Assembly (NCBI RefSeq): GCF_900166625.1
Contig: NZ_LT800499.1
Span: 4,149,827 to 4,213,826, forward strand
Source: Halobacillus massiliensis
Lineage (GTDB): Bacteria; Bacillota; Bacilli; Bacillales; Halobacillaceae
Direction: 5' to 3'
DNA: 64,000 bases
The notes beneath the pieces were generated by a model. That model did not search any database. It saw only the letters and a list, made by a program, of their open reading frames with translations, and was not told where the DNA came from. Shown here piece after piece: positions 40,277 to 52,616 of the stretch. How positions within the stretch are numbered: position 1 is the stretch's first letter; each line of letters opens with the position of its first letter. The position numbers were made by a program, and so were the translations under genes.

Positions 40277-40639
40277 TTAAAATTCCAGACCGGCTTCACG
40301 AGCCGCATCTGCTAGTGCTTTTACACGTCCATGATACAAGTAACCGCCACGGTCGAACACAACCACTTGATAGCCATTGTCTTTCGCACGCTTAGCTACT
40401 AGCTCACCAACCTGCTTAGCTGCTTCTACATTACCAGTGTTTTCAAGGTTTAACTCATTGTCAGCTGAAGACGCGCTGGCAACAGTTACTTGATTTTCGT
40501 CATTAATCAGCTGTGCATAAATGTGTTTGTTCGAGCGGTATACGTTTAGACGCGGGCGTTCCGCAGTACCAGCAATGTTAGAACGAACACGTGCATGACG
40601 CTTCTTACGCACGGCGTTTTTATCAGCCTTTGTGATCAT
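40277..40639 (-). CDS. rplR: 50S ribosomal protein L18
   Basis: 120 aa starting [18 protein letters not shown] and ending [11 protein letters not shown]; it binds 5S rRNA. The ATG at 40639 lies 8 nt behind AAAGGAG and gives the B. subtilis length; the in-frame GTG three codons earlier overlaps that site. Confidence 0.97.
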   Translation of the reverse strand: MITKADKNAVRKKRHARVRSNIAGTAERPRLNVYRSNKHIYAQLINDENQVTVASASSADNELNLENTGNVEAAKQVGELVAKRAKDNGYQVVVFDRGGYLYHGRVKALADAAREAGLEF

Positions 40640-40673
40640 TCGGGTCACTCCTTTCTTTTCCTACCTATGAACC

Positions 40674-41210
40674 TTATTTAGCTGTTTTACCTTCTTTTCT
40701 GCGTACCTGTTCGTTTGCATAACGAATTCCTTTACCTTTGTAAGGCTCAGGAGGACGAATCGCACGAATCTTAGCAGCAACAGCACCTACAAGCTCTTTA
40801 TCAATACCTTTTACAGTAACCTTCGTGTTTGAAGGAACTTCAATTTCGATTCCTTCGCGTTTTTCAACCTCAACAGGGTGAGAGTAACCAGCGTTGATTA
40901 CAACAGTGTCCCCCTGTTTGTTCGCACGGTAACCTACACCAATGATTTCAAGGCTTTTCTCGAATCCTTTAGATACACCCTCAACCATGTTGCCGATCAG
41001 GCTGCGAGTCGTACCGTGAAGGGCACGATGTTCTTTGTTATCGCTTGGGCGGGAAACGGTAAGAACGTTATCTTCAACCTTCACTGTAATATCTTTGTGG
41101 AAAGAACGAGTTAATTCACCTTTAGGTCCTTTAACTGTGATTGTATTATTATCCTGAACGATTTCTACACCTTCAGGGATTTCTAATGATTTTAAACCTA
41201 CGCGAGACAT
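40674..41210 (-). CDS. rplF: 50S ribosomal protein L6
   Basis: 178 aa with two tandem L6 domains (about 1-82 and 83-178) and the C-terminal signature [20 protein letters not shown]. It lies near the factor-binding site at the base of the L7/L12 stalk. Confidence 0.98.
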   Translation of the reverse strand: MSRVGLKSLEIPEGVEIVQDNNTITVKGPKGELTRSFHKDITVKVEDNVLTVSRPSDNKEHRALHGTTRSLIGNMVEGVSKGFEKSLEIIGVGYRANKQGDTVVINAGYSHPVEVEKREGIEIEVPSNTKVTVKGIDKELVGAVAAKIRAIRPPEPYKGKGIRYANEQVRRKEGKTAK

Positions 41211-41241
41211 TCTTTTGCACCTCCTGTCTTATCTGTTTTAA

Positions 41242-41640
41242 TTACCAAACGTAAGCTAGAACTTCGCCGCCGATGGCTTGTTCACGAGCTTCTTTGTCTG
41301 TTAAAACACCTTTTGAAGTAGAAACAACGGCTACACCTAGGCCATTAAGAACTCTTGGAAGCTCTTCTGCTTTAGCATAAACACGAAGTCCTGGTTTACT
41401 GATACGTTTTACACCAGTGATTACACGCTCGTTGTCCTGGCCGTACTTAAGGAAAATACGAAGAACACCTTGCTTGTTGTCTTCAACAAACTCATAATCA
41501 CGAACAAAACCTTCACGCTTAAGAATATCAGCAATATCTTTTTTCACTTTGGAAGCTGGAAGTTCAAGCTTCTCGTGACGCACCATATTCGCATTACGAA
41601 TACGAGTAAGCATATCTGCAATTGGATCTGTCATAGTCAT
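41242..41640 (-). CDS. rpsH: 30S ribosomal protein S8
   Basis: 132 aa, equal to B. subtilis S8: [20 protein letters not shown] at the start and GGEVLAYVW at the end. It binds the central domain of 16S rRNA. In E. coli it represses the spc operon; no such site was examined here. Confidence 0.98.
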   Translation of the reverse strand: MTMTDPIADMLTRIRNANMVRHEKLELPASKVKKDIADILKREGFVRDYEFVEDNKQGVLRIFLKYGQDNERVITGVKRISKPGLRVYAKAEELPRVLNGLGVAVVSTSKGVLTDKEAREQAIGGEVLAYVW

Positions 41641-41671
41641 AACTCAAATACCTCCTTCCCTAACTAGGGTT

Positions 41672-41869
<198 letters not shown>

Positions 41870-41883
41870 TTATGGTTAGCTCA

Positions 41884-42423
41884 TTACTTCTGAAACGGCA
41901 TACCGAATTGAGCTAATAGTTCACGTGATTCTTCGTCAGTGTCAGCAGTTGTGACGATAACGATGTCCATGCCACGCACTTTATCTACTTTGTCATAATT
42001 AATTTCTGGGAAAATCAACTGTTCTTTAACACCTAATGTGTAGTTTCCACGACCATCAAATGCTTTCTTTGAGATTCCACGGAAGTCACGAACACGTGGA
42101 AGAGAAACAGCGATCAGCTTTTGGAAGAATTCATACATTCTTTCCCCGCGAAGTGTAACTTTCGCACCGATTGGCATTCCTTCACGAAGACGGAAACCTG
42201 CGATAGATTTCTTAGCTTTCGTGATCATTGGCTTTTGACCAGAGATTAAAGATAGTTCTTCAACAGCTGAGTCTAATGCTTTCGCATTTTGAACAGCGTC
42301 ACCTACACCCATATTAATTACGATCTTTTCAACTTTAGGTGTTTGCATCACAGAGTCATAGTTAAACTTGCTCATTAGTGATGGCACAATTTCTTCCTGA
42401 TATTTTCTTTTAAGTTCGTTCAT
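41884..42423 (-). CDS. rplE: 50S ribosomal protein L5
   Basis: 179 aa with [20 protein letters not shown] and the C-terminal [17 protein letters not shown]. It carries 5S rRNA and contacts P-site tRNA. Two adjacent ATG codons exist; the second lies 8 nt behind GGAGG and gives the usual length. Confidence 0.97.
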   Translation of the reverse strand: MNELKRKYQEEIVPSLMSKFNYDSVMQTPKVEKIVINMGVGDAVQNAKALDSAVEELSLISGQKPMITKAKKSIAGFRLREGMPIGAKVTLRGERMYEFFQKLIAVSLPRVRDFRGISKKAFDGRGNYTLGVKEQLIFPEINYDKVDKVRGMDIVIVTTADTDEESRELLAQFGMPFQK

Positions 42424-42449
42424 CATGTGGCCCTCCTTTCACAACTGGA

Positions 42450-42761
42450 TTATTTATCTAATGCTTCACCAGATTTTTTCGCGATACGAACTTTCTTCCC
42501 GTCTTCAACTTTGTATCCTACACGAGTAGGTTCGCCGGATTTTGGATCAATCGGCATAACGTTTGAGACGTGAATTGGCGCTTCTTGTGTAAGAATCCCA
42601 CCTTGCGGGTTATCTTGTGAAGGCTTTGCGTGTTTCTTAACTTCGTTAACTCCTTCAACAAGGACACGGTCTTTCTTCGGGTAAGCTTCAAGGATTGTTC
42701 CCTGCTTCCCTTTATCCTTGCCGGAAATAACTACAACTTTGTCACCTTTTTTCACATGCAT
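42450..42761 (-). CDS. rplX: 50S ribosomal protein L24
   Basis: 103 aa with an N-terminal KOW motif ([20 protein letters not shown]). It is an assembly initiator near the tunnel exit. Confidence 0.98.
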   Translation of the reverse strand: MHVKKGDKVVVISGKDKGKQGTILEAYPKKDRVLVEGVNEVKKHAKPSQDNPQGGILTQEAPIHVSNVMPIDPKSGEPTRVGYKVEDGKKVRIAKKSGEALDK

Positions 42762-42797
42762 GCTTCGCGCACCTCCTTAACAAGGCATTTCAGGTTT

Positions 42798-43166
42798 TTA
42801 TAATACTTCTGGCGCTAGTGATACAATCTTCATGAATTTATTATCACGAAGTTCACGAGCAACTGGTCCAAAGATACGAGTACCACGAGGACCTTTATCA
42901 TCACGAATGATTACGGCTGCATTCTCGTCAAAACGGATATAAGAACCATCTTTACGACGTACACCGCTCTTAGATCGTACAATTACGGCTTTTACTACTT
43001 CACCTTTTTTAACAACGCCCCCTGGTGTTGCTTGTTTCACACTAGCAGTGATAATATCACCGATGTTAGCAGTCTTGCGACCAGATCCACCCAATACTTT
43101 GATAGTTTGGATTTCACGAGCACCAGAGTTGTCGGCTACTTTCAAACGAGTCTCCTGTTGAATCAT
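42798..43166 (-). CDS. rplN: 50S ribosomal protein L14
   Basis: 122 aa: [18 protein letters not shown] at the start and [11 protein letters not shown] at the end. It contacts the 30S subunit at an intersubunit bridge and is the site of RsfS action in general. Confidence 0.98.
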   Translation of the reverse strand: MIQQETRLKVADNSGAREIQTIKVLGGSGRKTANIGDIITASVKQATPGGVVKKGEVVKAVIVRSKSGVRRKDGSYIRFDENAAVIIRDDKGPRGTRIFGPVARELRDNKFMKIVSLAPEVL

Positions 43167-43207
43167 ACACTGTAACCTCCCTTCGGAATATCTCCGAGCG
43201 AACTATA

Positions 43208-43471
43208 TTAAATAATAACGGACTCTTCTACAACTTCAACAAGGCGGAAACGCTTCGTTGCTGATAGCGGACGAGTTTCCATAATGCGAACGATATCACC
43301 GTTCTTTGCCTGGTTGTTTTCGTCATGAGTCTTGAATTTTTTAGAATATCTTACACGCTTGCCATAAAGCTTGTGGAACTTATAAGTTTCTACTAGAACA
43401 GTGATCGTTTTATCCATTTTGTCAGATACTACACGGCCAGTGTAAACTTTACGATTATTACGTTCACTCAT
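43208..43471 (-). CDS. rpsQ: 30S ribosomal protein S17
   Basis: 87 aa starting [20 protein letters not shown]. An OB-fold primary 16S-binding protein. The ATG at 43471 follows AGGAGGTCACCC; the frame opens 7 codons earlier at an ATG that precedes the ribosome-binding site. Confidence 0.97.
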   Translation of the reverse strand: MSERNNRKVYTGRVVSDKMDKTITVLVETYKFHKLYGKRVRYSKKFKTHDENNQAKNGDIVRIMETRPLSATKRFRLVEVVEESVII

Positions 43472-43495
43472 GTGAGGGTGACCTCCTCTCATCTA

Positions 43496-43696
43496 TTAAT
43501 TATTTACGCCTAGTTCACGTTGGCGAGCAACAGTTTTCATCCGAGCGATAGACTTGCGAACTTCGCGAATGCGAGCAGTGTTCTCAAGTTGACCTGTTGC
43601 AAGCTGGAAACGTAGGTTGAAAAGTTCTTCTTTAAGAGACTTAACTTTTTGTTCAATTTCGGCAGTGGTTAATTCACGGATTTCATTAGCCTTCAT
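43496..43696 (-). CDS. rpmC: 50S ribosomal protein L29
   Basis: A 66-aa two-helix protein starting [19 protein letters not shown]. It sits at the tunnel exit beside L23. The ATG at 43696 lies inside the last codons of rplP (11-bp overlap) and follows GGTGGTG, a weak site that suggests coupling. Confidence 0.97.
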   Translation of the reverse strand: MKANEIRELTTAEIEQKVKSLKEELFNLRFQLATGQLENTARIREVRKSIARMKTVARQRELGVNN

Positions 43697-44120
43697 TGAT
43701 TTCACCACCAATTTCTTCACGTTTTACAAATTTAGTTCTGATTGGCAGTTTGTGAGAAGCAAGACGCAGCGCTTCGCGTGCAACTTCCTCAGACACACCC
43801 GCAATCTCAAACATAATTTTCCCTGGTTTCACAACAGCTACGAAACCTTCTGGAGCACCTTTACCGGAACCCATTCGAACTTCTAGGGGTTTAGCAGTGT
43901 AAGGCTTGTCAGGGAAGATTTTAATCCATACTTTACCGCCACGCTTCATGTAACGAGTCATCGCGATACGCGCTGCCTCAATTTGGCGGGCTGTGATCCA
44001 TGCAGGATCGATTGCTTGAAGACCATATTCACCGAAATCTACTGAAGTACCGCCTTTAGCACGGCCTTTTAAGCTAGCACGGTGTTGACGACGATATTTA
44101 ACACGTTTAGGCATTAACAT
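43686..44120 (-). CDS. rplP: 50S ribosomal protein L16
   Basis: 144 aa starting [20 protein letters not shown] after two N-terminal residues, with [19 protein letters not shown] and [17 protein letters not shown]. It positions A-site tRNA near the peptidyl transferase centre. Confidence 0.98.
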   Translation of the reverse strand: MLMPKRVKYRRQHRASLKGRAKGGTSVDFGEYGLQAIDPAWITARQIEAARIAMTRYMKRGGKVWIKIFPDKPYTAKPLEVRMGSGKGAPEGFVAVVKPGKIMFEIAGVSEEVAREALRLASHKLPIRTKFVKREEIGGEINEG

Positions 44121-44138
44121 AATGCTTTTCCCCCTTCC

Positions 44139-44780
44139 TTATTTTTCGTTTTTCGTTGGAAGGACTTCTCCACGATAAATCCACACTTTAACACCAAGCT
44201 TACCGTAAGTTGTGTCAGCTTCTGCAGTACCATAATCGATGTCTGCACGAAGTGTGTGAAGTGGTACAGTTCCTTCGCTGTAATATTCAGCACGAGCGAT
44301 ATCCGCACCGCCTAGACGACCAGAAACTTGTGTACGAATACCTTTCGCTCCTGCACGCATAGCGCGTTGAAGAGTTTGTTTTTGTGCACGACGGAAAGAT
44401 ACACGGTTTTCCAGTTGACGTGCGATGTTATCCGCTACAAGAGCAGCGTTTAAATCTGGCTTCTTCACCTCAACGATGTTGATGTGTACACGTTTGCCAG
44501 TAAGTTCATTTAAAGATTTACGAAGTGCTTCTACTTCAGAACCGCCTTTACCAATAACCATACCTGGCTTAGCAGTGTGAATAGTAATATTTACACGGTT
44601 TGCTGCACGTTCGATTTCGATCGTAGATACGGCAGCATCTTTAAGACGTTTTTCAGTATACTCACGAATTTTAATATCTTCATGCAATAAGTCAGCATAG
44701 TCTTTGCCAGCGTACCACTTTGACTCCCAGTCACGGATAACGCCGATACGAAGACCTATCGGATTAACTTTTTGACCCAC
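44139..44780 (-). CDS. rpsC: 30S ribosomal protein S3
   Basis: 213 aa with a KH domain (about 39-107, including [20 protein letters not shown]) and a C-terminal domain ([20 protein letters not shown]). It lines the mRNA entry path. Ends a few residues short of the B. subtilis protein (218 aa). Confidence 0.98.
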   Translation of the reverse strand: MGQKVNPIGLRIGVIRDWESKWYAGKDYADLLHEDIKIREYTEKRLKDAAVSTIEIERAANRVNITIHTAKPGMVIGKGGSEVEALRKSLNELTGKRVHINIVEVKKPDLNAALVADNIARQLENRVSFRRAQKQTLQRAMRAGAKGIRTQVSGRLGGADIARAEYYSEGTVPLHTLRADIDYGTAEADTTYGKLGVKVWIYRGEVLPTKNEK

Positions 44781-44783
44781 TGA

Positions 44784-45125
44784 TTATCCCTCCTTCTTTT
44801 CTGATACCACTACTGTGATGTGGCTCGTACGTTTGTTGATTTGACTTGCACGTCCCATCGCGCGAGGGCGGAAACGTTTAAGGGTTACGCCTTCGTTGAC
44901 GTAAGCTTCGGAAACGTACAAATTATCTGTATCCATTTCATAATTGTGTTCAGCATTTGCAATCGCAGATTTCAGTACTTTCTCGATGATTGGAGAAGCA
45001 CCGCGCTGTGTTAAGCGTAATGTTGCGATTGCGTCACCAACGTTTTTTCCTCGAATTAAATCGATAACTAAACGAGCTTTACGAGGAGCAATACGAACGG
45101 TTTTAGCAACTGCTTTAGCTTGCAT
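44784..45125 (-). CDS. rplV: 50S ribosomal protein L22
   Basis: 113 aa: [20 protein letters not shown] at the start, with the extended loop [20 protein letters not shown] that lines the exit tunnel. The loop has no insertion or deletion of the kind linked to macrolide resistance. Confidence 0.98.
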   Translation of the reverse strand: MQAKAVAKTVRIAPRKARLVIDLIRGKNVGDAIATLRLTQRGASPIIEKVLKSAIANAEHNYEMDTDNLYVSEAYVNEGVTLKRFRPRAMGRASQINKRTSHITVVVSEKKEG

Positions 45126-45146
45126 TAGAGTAGCCTCCTCTCTCCA

Positions 45147-45425
45147 TTAGCGTTTTGTTTTCTTGTCGTCGCCAGAGTGTCCCTTGAACGTACGGGATGG
45201 CGCGAACTCGCCAAGTTTATGACCTACCATATCTTCAGTCACGTAAACGGGTACGTGTTTGCGTCCATCATAAACTGCGATCGTGTGTCCGACAAAGTTT
45301 GGGAAGATTGTAGAACGGCGAGACCAAGTCTTGATCACCTGGTTTTTGCTATCTTCGTTTAACTTTTCTACCTTTTTCATCAAATGATCATCTACAAAAG
45401 GTCCTTTTTTCAGGCTGCGGCCCAT
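45147..45425 (-). CDS. rpsS: 30S ribosomal protein S19
   Basis: 92 aa starting [20 protein letters not shown] and containing the [16 protein letters not shown] signature. It is part of the head, next to S13. Confidence 0.98.
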   Translation of the reverse strand: MGRSLKKGPFVDDHLMKKVEKLNEDSKNQVIKTWSRRSTIFPNFVGHTIAVYDGRKHVPVYVTEDMVGHKLGEFAPSRTFKGHSGDDKKTKR

Positions 45426-45482
45426 GAGTAAACCTCCCTTCGCGATTGAGAGACGGGTTTTTCCGCCCGTCGTTCAATCCCG

Positions 45483-46316
45483 TTATTTTTTACCTCTTCT
45501 ACGAACGATATATTTATCAGACGGCTTGTTGCGTTGGCGTGTTTTGTAACCAAGAGTTGGCTTACCCCATGGAGTAACTGGAGAAGGTCGACCGATTGGT
45601 GCACGTCCTTCACCACCACCGTGTGGGTGATCGCTAGGGTTCATTACAGAACCACGAACAGTTGGGCGCTTGCCTTTCCAGCGGGAACGACCTGCTTTAC
45701 CAACACTGATAAGTTCGTGTTCCAGGTTTCCAACTTGACCGACTGTAGCACGACATGTGCTTAGGATCAGACGTACTTCACCAGAAGCAAGACGTACAAG
45801 AGTGTATTTTTCTTCACGACCAAGAATCTGTGCAGAAGCACCTGCAGAACGTGCAAGCTGTCCTCCGCGTCCAGGTTTAAGCTCAACATTATGAATGATT
45901 GTACCTACAGGAATGTCTTTCAATTGAAGAGCATGACCTGTTTTAATGTCAGCACCTTGACCGGATAGAATTTCATTACCTACCTTAAGCCCTTTTGGAG
46001 CCAGGATATAACGTTTTTCACCATCAACATAGTTGATTAGTGCAATATTAGCGGAGCGGTTTGGATCGTATTCAATCGTAGCAACGCGTCCAGGTATTCC
46101 ATCTTTGTCGCGTTTAAAGTCGATAATACGATATTGACGCTTGTGACCTCCGCCCTGATGACGAACTGTCAGTCTTCCCTGGTTGTTACGTCCTCCACGT
46201 TTGTGAAGCGGGGCAACTAGGGAGCGTTCAGGTTTGTCAGTAGTGATCTCAGAGAAATCAGATACTGTCATGTGTCGACGACCGTTAGTAATAGGTCGGA
46301 ACTTTTTAATCGCCAT
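45483..46316 (-). CDS. rplB: 50S ribosomal protein L2
   Basis: 277 aa with the conserved [18 protein letters not shown] loop near the peptidyl transferase centre (the essential His lies in PHGGG). It is required for subunit association and peptidyl transfer. Confidence 0.98.
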   Translation of the reverse strand: MAIKKFRPITNGRRHMTVSDFSEITTDKPERSLVAPLHKRGGRNNQGRLTVRHQGGGHKRQYRIIDFKRDKDGIPGRVATIEYDPNRSANIALINYVDGEKRYILAPKGLKVGNEILSGQGADIKTGHALQLKDIPVGTIIHNVELKPGRGGQLARSAGASAQILGREEKYTLVRLASGEVRLILSTCRATVGQVGNLEHELISVGKAGRSRWKGKRPTVRGSVMNPSDHPHGGGEGRAPIGRPSPVTPWGKPTLGYKTRQRNKPSDKYIVRRRGKK

Positions 46317-46350
46317 CTTTTTTCCCTCCTTACATGTTAAGATTTATAGT

Positions 46351-46638
46351 TTATACTTCAAAGAATTCTAGTTCTTCACTGTCTTGTGTCAACGTAACGA
46401 CTGCTTTCTTACGATCAGAACGGTATCCACCGTAACGACCCATACGCTTGAACTTACCTTTAAGGTTCATAGTGTTCACACGAGCAACTTTTACGCCGAA
46501 GATTTCTTCAACTGCGTTTTTAATTTCAGTCTTGTTTGCTTTTGTGCTCACTTCAAACGTATATTTCTTTTCTCCCATAAGGTCAGCAGAATGTTCTGTA
46601 ATGACAGGGCGTTTAATGATATCGCGTGGTTCTTTCAT
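46351..46638 (-). CDS. rplW: 50S ribosomal protein L23
   Basis: 95 aa containing [16 protein letters not shown]. It is the docking site for trigger factor and SRP at the tunnel exit. Its start overlaps the last base of rplD. Confidence 0.98.
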   Translation of the reverse strand: MKEPRDIIKRPVITEHSADLMGEKKYTFEVSTKANKTEIKNAVEEIFGVKVARVNTMNLKGKFKRMGRYGGYRSDRKKAVVTLTQDSEELEFFEV

Positions 46639-47261
46639 TATGAGAGCACCTCCCCTGCTTTTTCAGCTGCTTCCTTCGTTAGGATAAGCTTGTCATGCGT
46701 TAGTAAATCTAACACACTTACTTCGCTAATAGTAGTAACTGTAACCGTAGGAATGTTGCTTGAAGAAAGAACGACATTTTCATTCTTGTCTGCAGTCACG
46801 ATTAGAGCTTTTTGATTAACTTCAAGACCTTTAAGGATCTCAACAACTTCTTTAGTTTTTGGAGCTTCCAATGAAAGATCTTCAAGCACCACGATATTTT
46901 CTTCCTGTACTTTGGAAGAGAAAGCAGACTGAAGTGCTAAACGACGAACTTTTCTAGGCAATTTATAGCTGTAGCTGCGTGGTGTAGGTCCGAATACTGT
47001 TCCACCGCCTACCCACTGTGGTGCGCGGATTGTACCCTGACGAGCACGTCCAGTACCTTTTTGGCGCCATGGCTTACGGCCGCCGCCGCGTACTTCAGAA
47101 CGGTTTTTAACTTTGTGTGTACCCTGACGCTGAGAAGCTTGCTGGGCCACAACTGCTTCATGTAAAACATGAGTGTTTGGTTCAATACCAAAAACAGCGT
47201 CATTCAGTTCAACATCTCCAACTTTAGAGCCGCTTTGGTTTAATAGTGCTACTTTAGGCAT
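46638..47261 (-). CDS. rplD: 50S ribosomal protein L4
   Basis: 207 aa with the tunnel loop [20 protein letters not shown] (intact, no macrolide-type change) and a globular C-terminal domain. In some bacteria L4 represses its own S10 operon. Confidence 0.98.
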   Translation of the reverse strand: MPKVALLNQSGSKVGDVELNDAVFGIEPNTHVLHEAVVAQQASQRQGTHKVKNRSEVRGGGRKPWRQKGTGRARQGTIRAPQWVGGGTVFGPTPRSYSYKLPRKVRRLALQSAFSSKVQEENIVVLEDLSLEAPKTKEVVEILKGLEVNQKALIVTADKNENVVLSSSNIPTVTVTTISEVSVLDLLTHDKLILTKEAAEKAGEVLS

Positions 47262-47283
47262 GACATATCCTCCCTTCGTTTAA

Positions 47284-47919
47284 TTATTTGCTAGCCTTTA
47301 CTGCACTCGTAATTTTAACGTAAGATTTTTTCGCTCCAGGAACGTTACCTTTAATAAGAAGAAGATTACGCTCAGCATCTACTTGAACAACTTCAAGGTT
47401 TTGCAGAGTTACTGTTTCTCCGCCCATTTGTCCTGCAAGGCCTTTACCTTTGAAGACTTTAGATGGGTCAGCACCCTGTCCCATGGAACCAGAACGACGG
47501 TGGAAACGGGAACCGTGGCTCATCGGGCCGCGAGATTGGTTGTGACGCTTAATTGCGCCTTGGAAACCTTTCCCTTTAGAAGTTCCTGTTACATCAATTA
47601 CGTCTCCTGCTTCGAAAATATCCACCTTAACCTCTTGACCTAATTCATAGTCATCAAGGTTAGTATTACGGAATTCACGAATGTAGCGCTTAGGTGTTGT
47701 GCTTGCTTTATCAGCATGACCTTTAGCAGCTTTTTTCTGACGGTTCTTTTTTTCATCGGCGAAACCAAGCTGGATCGCTTCATAACCGTCATTTTCAGCT
47801 GTTTTCATTTGCAGCACAACGTTTGGTTCAGCTTGTACTACTGTTACTGGAATTAACTCTCCGCTTTCAGAGAAGATTTGAGTCATTCCGACTTTTCTTC
47901 CTAAGATTCCTTTCGTCAT
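47284..47919 (-). CDS. rplC: 50S ribosomal protein L3
   Basis: 211 aa starting [20 protein letters not shown], with the central loop ([20 protein letters not shown]) that reaches the peptidyl transferase centre. An early-assembly protein. Confidence 0.98.
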   Translation of the reverse strand: MTKGILGRKVGMTQIFSESGELIPVTVVQAEPNVVLQMKTAENDGYEAIQLGFADEKKNRQKKAAKGHADKASTTPKRYIREFRNTNLDDYELGQEVKVDIFEAGDVIDVTGTSKGKGFQGAIKRHNQSRGPMSHGSRFHRRSGSMGQGADPSKVFKGKGLAGQMGGETVTLQNLEVVQVDAERNLLLIKGNVPGAKKSYVKITSAVKASK

Positions 47920-47952
47920 CCGTTACACCTCCTATTATTGTTTCATTATAAT

Positions 47953-48396
<444 letters not shown>

Positions 48397-48425
48397 ATTA
48401 TATAGAAGAAAAGCGGTCATTGCAA
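48397..48425 (-). promoter_or_regulatory. S10 operon proximal promoter (sigma-A)
   Basis: Minus strand: -35 TTGCAA (48420-48425), a 17-nt spacer and perfect -10 TATAAT (48397-48402). Confidence 0.85.
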
Positions 48426-48465
48426 GGGATATTCAAAATTTATTTAACTATGAACACCTCAAAAG

Positions 48466-48494
48466 AGTATACTAGGTTTTTTCCTTCATTTCAA
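48466..48494 (-). promoter_or_regulatory. S10 operon distal promoter (sigma-A)
   Basis: Minus strand: -35 TTGAAA (48489-48494), a 17-nt spacer and -10 TATACT (48466-48471), about 70 bp upstream of the proximal promoter. Confidence 0.75.
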
Positions 48495-48612
48495 CCGTAT
48501 AAGAGCATTGTTGGGCATATTCATTAATTTTTTTATAATTTGAGGTATTTCTTCATCTTTTCATTATGTTTTTTAGATTTGTTGACTTAGAACTTCTTTT
48601 CTTTCCATAAAT

Positions 48613-48651
48613 AAAAAACAAGCAGCTCTCCTAAAGAGAAGCTGCTTGTTT
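48613..48651 (-). terminator. Terminator of tuf
   Basis: Minus strand: stem AACAAGCAGCT/AGCTGCTTGTT with a 12-nt loop and a T6 run, right after the tuf stop. It separates the str operon from the S10 operon. Confidence 0.92.
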
Positions 48652-48663
48652 GGAAGTTTCTAA

Positions 48664-49854
48664 TTACTCAGTGATAGAAGCAACAACGCCAGCGCCTACT
48701 GTACGTCCGCCTTCACGGATAGAAAACTTAGTTCCATCTTCAATCGCGATTGGAGAGATAAGTTCTACAGTCATCTCAACGTTATCTCCAGGCATAACCA
48801 TTTCCACACCTTCTGGAAGCTGGATAACGCCAGTTACGTCAGTTGTACGGAAGTAGAACTGAGGACGGTAGTTAGAGAAGAATGGAGTGTGACGTCCACC
48901 TTCGTCTTTAGATAGTACGTAAACCTCAGCTTGGAACTTCGTGTGTGGAGTGATTGTACCAGGCTTAGCAAGTACTTGTCCACGGTTGATATCTTCACGG
49001 TTAACACCACGAAGAAGGGCACCGATGTTATCTCCAGCTTCAGCATAGTCAAGAAGCTTACGGAACATTTCTACACCAGTGATTGTAGTTTTCTTAGCTT
49101 CTGGAGCAAGACCGATGATTTCAACTTCGTCACCGACTTTAATTTGTCCACGCTCAACACGTCCTGTAGCAACTGTACCACGGCCAGTGATTGAGAATAC
49201 GTCCTCAACAGGCATCATGAACGGCTTATCAGTGTCACGCTCAGGGTTTGGAATGTAAGCATCAACAGCATCCATTAGGTCGAAGATGCGCTGCTCGTAC
49301 TCAGCGTCTCCTTCTAGAGCTTTAAGAGCAGAACCGCTGATAACTGGTACATCGTCACCATCGAAGTCATACTCAGAAAGAAGATCGCGAACTTCCATTT
49401 CTACTAGTTCAAGAAGCTCTTCGTCATCTACCATGTCAGTTTTGTTAAGGAATACTACGATTTGTGGTACACCAACCTGACGGGAAAGTAGGATGTGCTC
49501 ACGAGTTTGTGGCATTGGACCGTCAGCTGCAGATACAACTAGAATCGCTCCGTCCATTTGCGCAGCACCAGTGATCATGTTTTTAACATAGTCAGCGTGT
49601 CCTGGGCAGTCAACGTGTGCATAGTGGCGGTTTTCAGTTTCATACTCAACGTGTGCAGTGGAGATTGTGATTCCACGCTCGCGCTCTTCTGGAGCACCGT
49701 CGATCATGTCATATGCCATTGCAGTACCAGAACCGGATTTCTTGTGAAGAACAGTAGTGATTGCTGCAGTTAGAGTTGTTTTACCATGGTCAACGTGGCC
49801 AATAGTACCAATGTTAACGTGGTCTTTGGAACGGTCAAATTTTTCTTTACCCAT
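48664..49854 (-). CDS. tuf: Elongation factor Tu
   Basis: A 396-aa GTPase. G1 GHVDHGKT (19-26), G3 DCPGH, G4 NKTD, then beta-barrel domains 2 and 3 (about 210-396). It delivers aminoacyl-tRNA to the ribosome. It follows fusA with a 129-bp gap containing a promoter of its own, as in B. subtilis, and is the last gene of the str operon. Confidence 0.99.
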   Translation of the reverse strand: MGKEKFDRSKDHVNIGTIGHVDHGKTTLTAAITTVLHKKSGSGTAMAYDMIDGAPEERERGITISTAHVEYETENRHYAHVDCPGHADYVKNMITGAAQMDGAILVVSAADGPMPQTREHILLSRQVGVPQIVVFLNKTDMVDDEELLELVEMEVRDLLSEYDFDGDDVPVISGSALKALEGDAEYEQRIFDLMDAVDAYIPNPERDTDKPFMMPVEDVFSITGRGTVATGRVERGQIKVGDEVEIIGLAPEAKKTTITGVEMFRKLLDYAEAGDNIGALLRGVNREDINRGQVLAKPGTITPHTKFQAEVYVLSKDEGGRHTPFFSNYRPQFYFRTTDVTGVIQLPEGVEMVMPGDNVEMTVELISPIAIEDGTKFSIREGGRTVGAGVVASITE

Positions 49855-49945
49855 TCTATATTTCCTCCTTTTAAATAAAACAAAAAGTTTAGTTTTTAAG
49901 TTACTAATTTATTTGAAGCATAGAGGGCTTAAGCCCCATGTGCTT

Positions 49946-49974
49946 ACAATACAAGTTATACTTGAACTTGGCAA
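49946..49974 (-). promoter_or_regulatory. Promoter of tuf inside the str operon
   Basis: Minus strand: -35 TTGCCA (49969-49974), a 17-nt spacer and -10 TATTGT (49946-49951) in the fusA-tuf gap. It would let EF-Tu be made in excess over EF-G. Confidence 0.6.
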
Positions 49975-49983
49975 AAAAATCAA

Positions 49984-52062
49984 TTATTCACCTGCATTTT
50001 TCTTGATGATCTCTTCAGAAATGCTCTTAGGAACTTCTTCGTAGTGATCGAAGTGCATTGTGTAAGTTCCACGGCCTTGTGTATTAGAACGAAGAGCCGT
50101 CGCATAACCGAACATCTCAGAAAGTGGTACAAATGCTTTAACCACTTGTGCAGAGCCACGAGTTTCCATACCTTCTACACGTCCACGACGGGAAGTGATG
50201 TCACCCATGATGTCACCCATGTATTCTTCAGGAATAACCACTTCAACCTTCATAAGCGGCTCAAGTAGAACGGGCTGACACTTGCTTTTCGCCTGTTTAA
50301 GCGCCATAGAAGCGGCAACTTTAAAGGCCATTTCGTTAGAGTCAACATCGTGGTAAGAACCATCATAAAGAGTAGCCTTAATGTCAACCATTGGGTAGCC
50401 AGCTAATACACCGTTCTCCATAGATTCTTTAATACCTTGTTCTACAGATGGGATATATTCACGTGGTACTACACCACCAACGATTTTGTTAACGAATTCG
50501 TAGCCGGCGCCTTCTTCGTTTGGTTCAAATTTAACCCAAACGTGACCGAATTGTCCACGACCACCAGACTGACGCACGAATTTACCTTCAACTTCCGCAC
50601 TGCCGCGGAATGTTTCACGGTAAGCAACTTGTGGAGCACCAATGTTCGCTTCTACTTTAAACTCACGACGCATACGGTCAACGATGATATCTAAGTGAAG
50701 TTCACCCATACCAGCGATAATCGTTTGACCAGTTTCTACGTTTGTTTCAGTACGGAACGTTGGATCTTCTTCAGCAAGTTTACCAAGTGCTACAGACATT
50801 TTGTCTTGATCGGCTTTAGATTTAGGCTCGATCGCAACAGAGATAACCGGTTCTGGGAATTCCATGGATTCAAGGATTACAAGACTCTTCTCATCACATA
50901 GAGTGTCACCAGTACTTGTGTCTTTAAGACCTACAGCACCTGCAATATCTCCAGCATACACAGTTGAAATCTCTTCACGGGAGTTGGCGTGCATTTGCAG
51001 GATACGTCCTACACGCTCACGCTTATCCTTCGTAGAGTTTTTCACGTAAGAACCAGAGTTTAAAGTACCAGAATAAACACGGAAGAATGTAAGTTTACCA
51101 ACGTAAGGGTCAGTCGCTACTTTAAAAGCTAAAGCAGAGAATGGCTCGTTATCGTCAGGCTTACGAACAACTTGTTCTTCTGTTTGTGGAACGTGACCTT
51201 CAATTGGAGGTACATCTAGTGGAGATGGAAGATAATCGATAACTCCATCAATTAGAAGTTGAACCCCTTTGTTTTTAAAGGCTGAACCACAGAATACCGG
51301 GTAAAAGTCTACAGTTAGAGTCGCAGCACGGATCGCTGATTTCAACTCATCGTTTGTGATCTCTTCCCCTTCTAGATATTTCATCATTAGATCTTCATCT
51401 AGTTCTGCAACAGCTTCTATAAGCAATGTGCGGTATTCTTCAGCTTGTTCTTTGTACTCATCAGGGATTTCGCGCGCTTCTGCACGAGTTCCAAGATCAT
51501 CCAAGTAGAAGAAAGCTTCCATAGTAACAAGGTCAATGATTCCTTCGAAGTCATCTTCTGCACCGATCGGAAGTTGCACGGCTGCTGCGTTAGCACCCAG
51601 ACGGTCTTTTAATGTACCTAAAGAATAGATAAAGTCGGCACCGATTTTATCCATTTTGTTTACAAAAACAATACGTGGCACACCATAAGTTGTTGCCTGA
51701 CGCCATACAGTCTCAGTTTGCGGTTCTACACCAGACTGAGCATCAAGTACAGCTACAGATCCATCAAGAACACGCAAGGAACGCTCAACTTCAACAGTGA
51801 AGTCTACGTGTCCTGGAGTATCGATGATGTTGATACGGTGATCTTTCCACTGAGCAGTTGTCGCAGCGGAAGTAATAGTAATTCCACGCTCCTGTTCCTG
51901 CTCCATCCAGTCCATTTGGGAAGCCCCTTCGTGAGTTTCACCAATTTTGTGGATACGTCCTGTGTAGAAAAGAATACGCTCGGTAGCTGTCGTTTTACCG
52001 GCATCAATGTGAGCCATGATCCCGATATTACGAGTCTTTTCCAAGGAGAACTCTCTAGCCAT
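49984..52062 (-). CDS. fusA: Elongation factor G
   Basis: A 692-aa translocation GTPase. P-loop AHIDAGKTT (17-25), [13 protein letters not shown], then domains II-V; the domain IV tip is near [15 protein letters not shown]. It moves tRNAs and mRNA and, with RRF, recycles ribosomes. Normal length, located between rpsG and tuf. Confidence 0.99.
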   Translation of the reverse strand: MAREFSLEKTRNIGIMAHIDAGKTTATERILFYTGRIHKIGETHEGASQMDWMEQEQERGITITSAATTAQWKDHRINIIDTPGHVDFTVEVERSLRVLDGSVAVLDAQSGVEPQTETVWRQATTYGVPRIVFVNKMDKIGADFIYSLGTLKDRLGANAAAVQLPIGAEDDFEGIIDLVTMEAFFYLDDLGTRAEAREIPDEYKEQAEEYRTLLIEAVAELDEDLMMKYLEGEEITNDELKSAIRAATLTVDFYPVFCGSAFKNKGVQLLIDGVIDYLPSPLDVPPIEGHVPQTEEQVVRKPDDNEPFSALAFKVATDPYVGKLTFFRVYSGTLNSGSYVKNSTKDKRERVGRILQMHANSREEISTVYAGDIAGAVGLKDTSTGDTLCDEKSLVILESMEFPEPVISVAIEPKSKADQDKMSVALGKLAEEDPTFRTETNVETGQTIIAGMGELHLDIIVDRMRREFKVEANIGAPQVAYRETFRGSAEVEGKFVRQSGGRGQFGHVWVKFEPNEEGAGYEFVNKIVGGVVPREYIPSVEQGIKESMENGVLAGYPMVDIKATLYDGSYHDVDSNEMAFKVAASMALKQAKSKCQPVLLEPLMKVEVVIPEEYMGDIMGDITSRRGRVEGMETRGSAQVVKAFVPLSEMFGYATALRSNTQGRGTYTMHFDHYEEVPKSISEEIIKKNAGE

Positions 52063-52104
52063 GATTTTTTCTCCTTCCTGATTGAAAGATTATTTCGTTT
52101 TAAA

Positions 52105-52575
52105 TTACCAACGATAGTGAGCGAATGCTTTGTTAGCTTCCGCCATTTTGTGCATATCTTCACGGCGCTTAACTGCTGCACCGGTATTGTTACCTGCATC
52201 TAGAATTTCATTCGCAAGACGCTCTTCCATTGTTTTTTCTCCGCGAAGACGCGCATAGTTTACAATGAAACGAAGGCCTAGCGCTTGACGGCGTTCCGGG
52301 CGCACCTCAACTGGTACTTGGTAGTTAGATCCACCTACACGGCGTGCGCGTACTTCTAGTACTGGCATTACATTTTTCATAGCTTGTTCGAAAGTTTCCA
52401 TAGCGTCGTTGCCGCTGCGTTCTTGAACAAGTTCAAATGCTTTATAAAGAATTTTCTGAGCTTTACCGCGCTGTCCGTCAACCATGATTTGGTTGATTAA
52501 GCGAGTAACAAGCTTAGAGTTATACATTGGATCTGGTAACACATCACGTTTAGCTACTGGTCCTTTACGTGGCAT
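52105..52575 (-). CDS. rpsG: 30S ribosomal protein S7
   Basis: 156 aa: [20 protein letters not shown] at the start and [15 protein letters not shown] at the end. It nucleates head assembly and contacts the E-site tRNA. Confidence 0.98.
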   Translation of the reverse strand: MPRKGPVAKRDVLPDPMYNSKLVTRLINQIMVDGQRGKAQKILYKAFELVQERSGNDAMETFEQAMKNVMPVLEVRARRVGGSNYQVPVEVRPERRQALGLRFIVNYARLRGEKTMEERLANEILDAGNNTGAAVKRREDMHKMAEANKAFAHYRW

Positions 52576-52616
52576 ATGTCCCCCTCCTTTCCTTTTAAGT
52601 TGATATCATAATGTTA

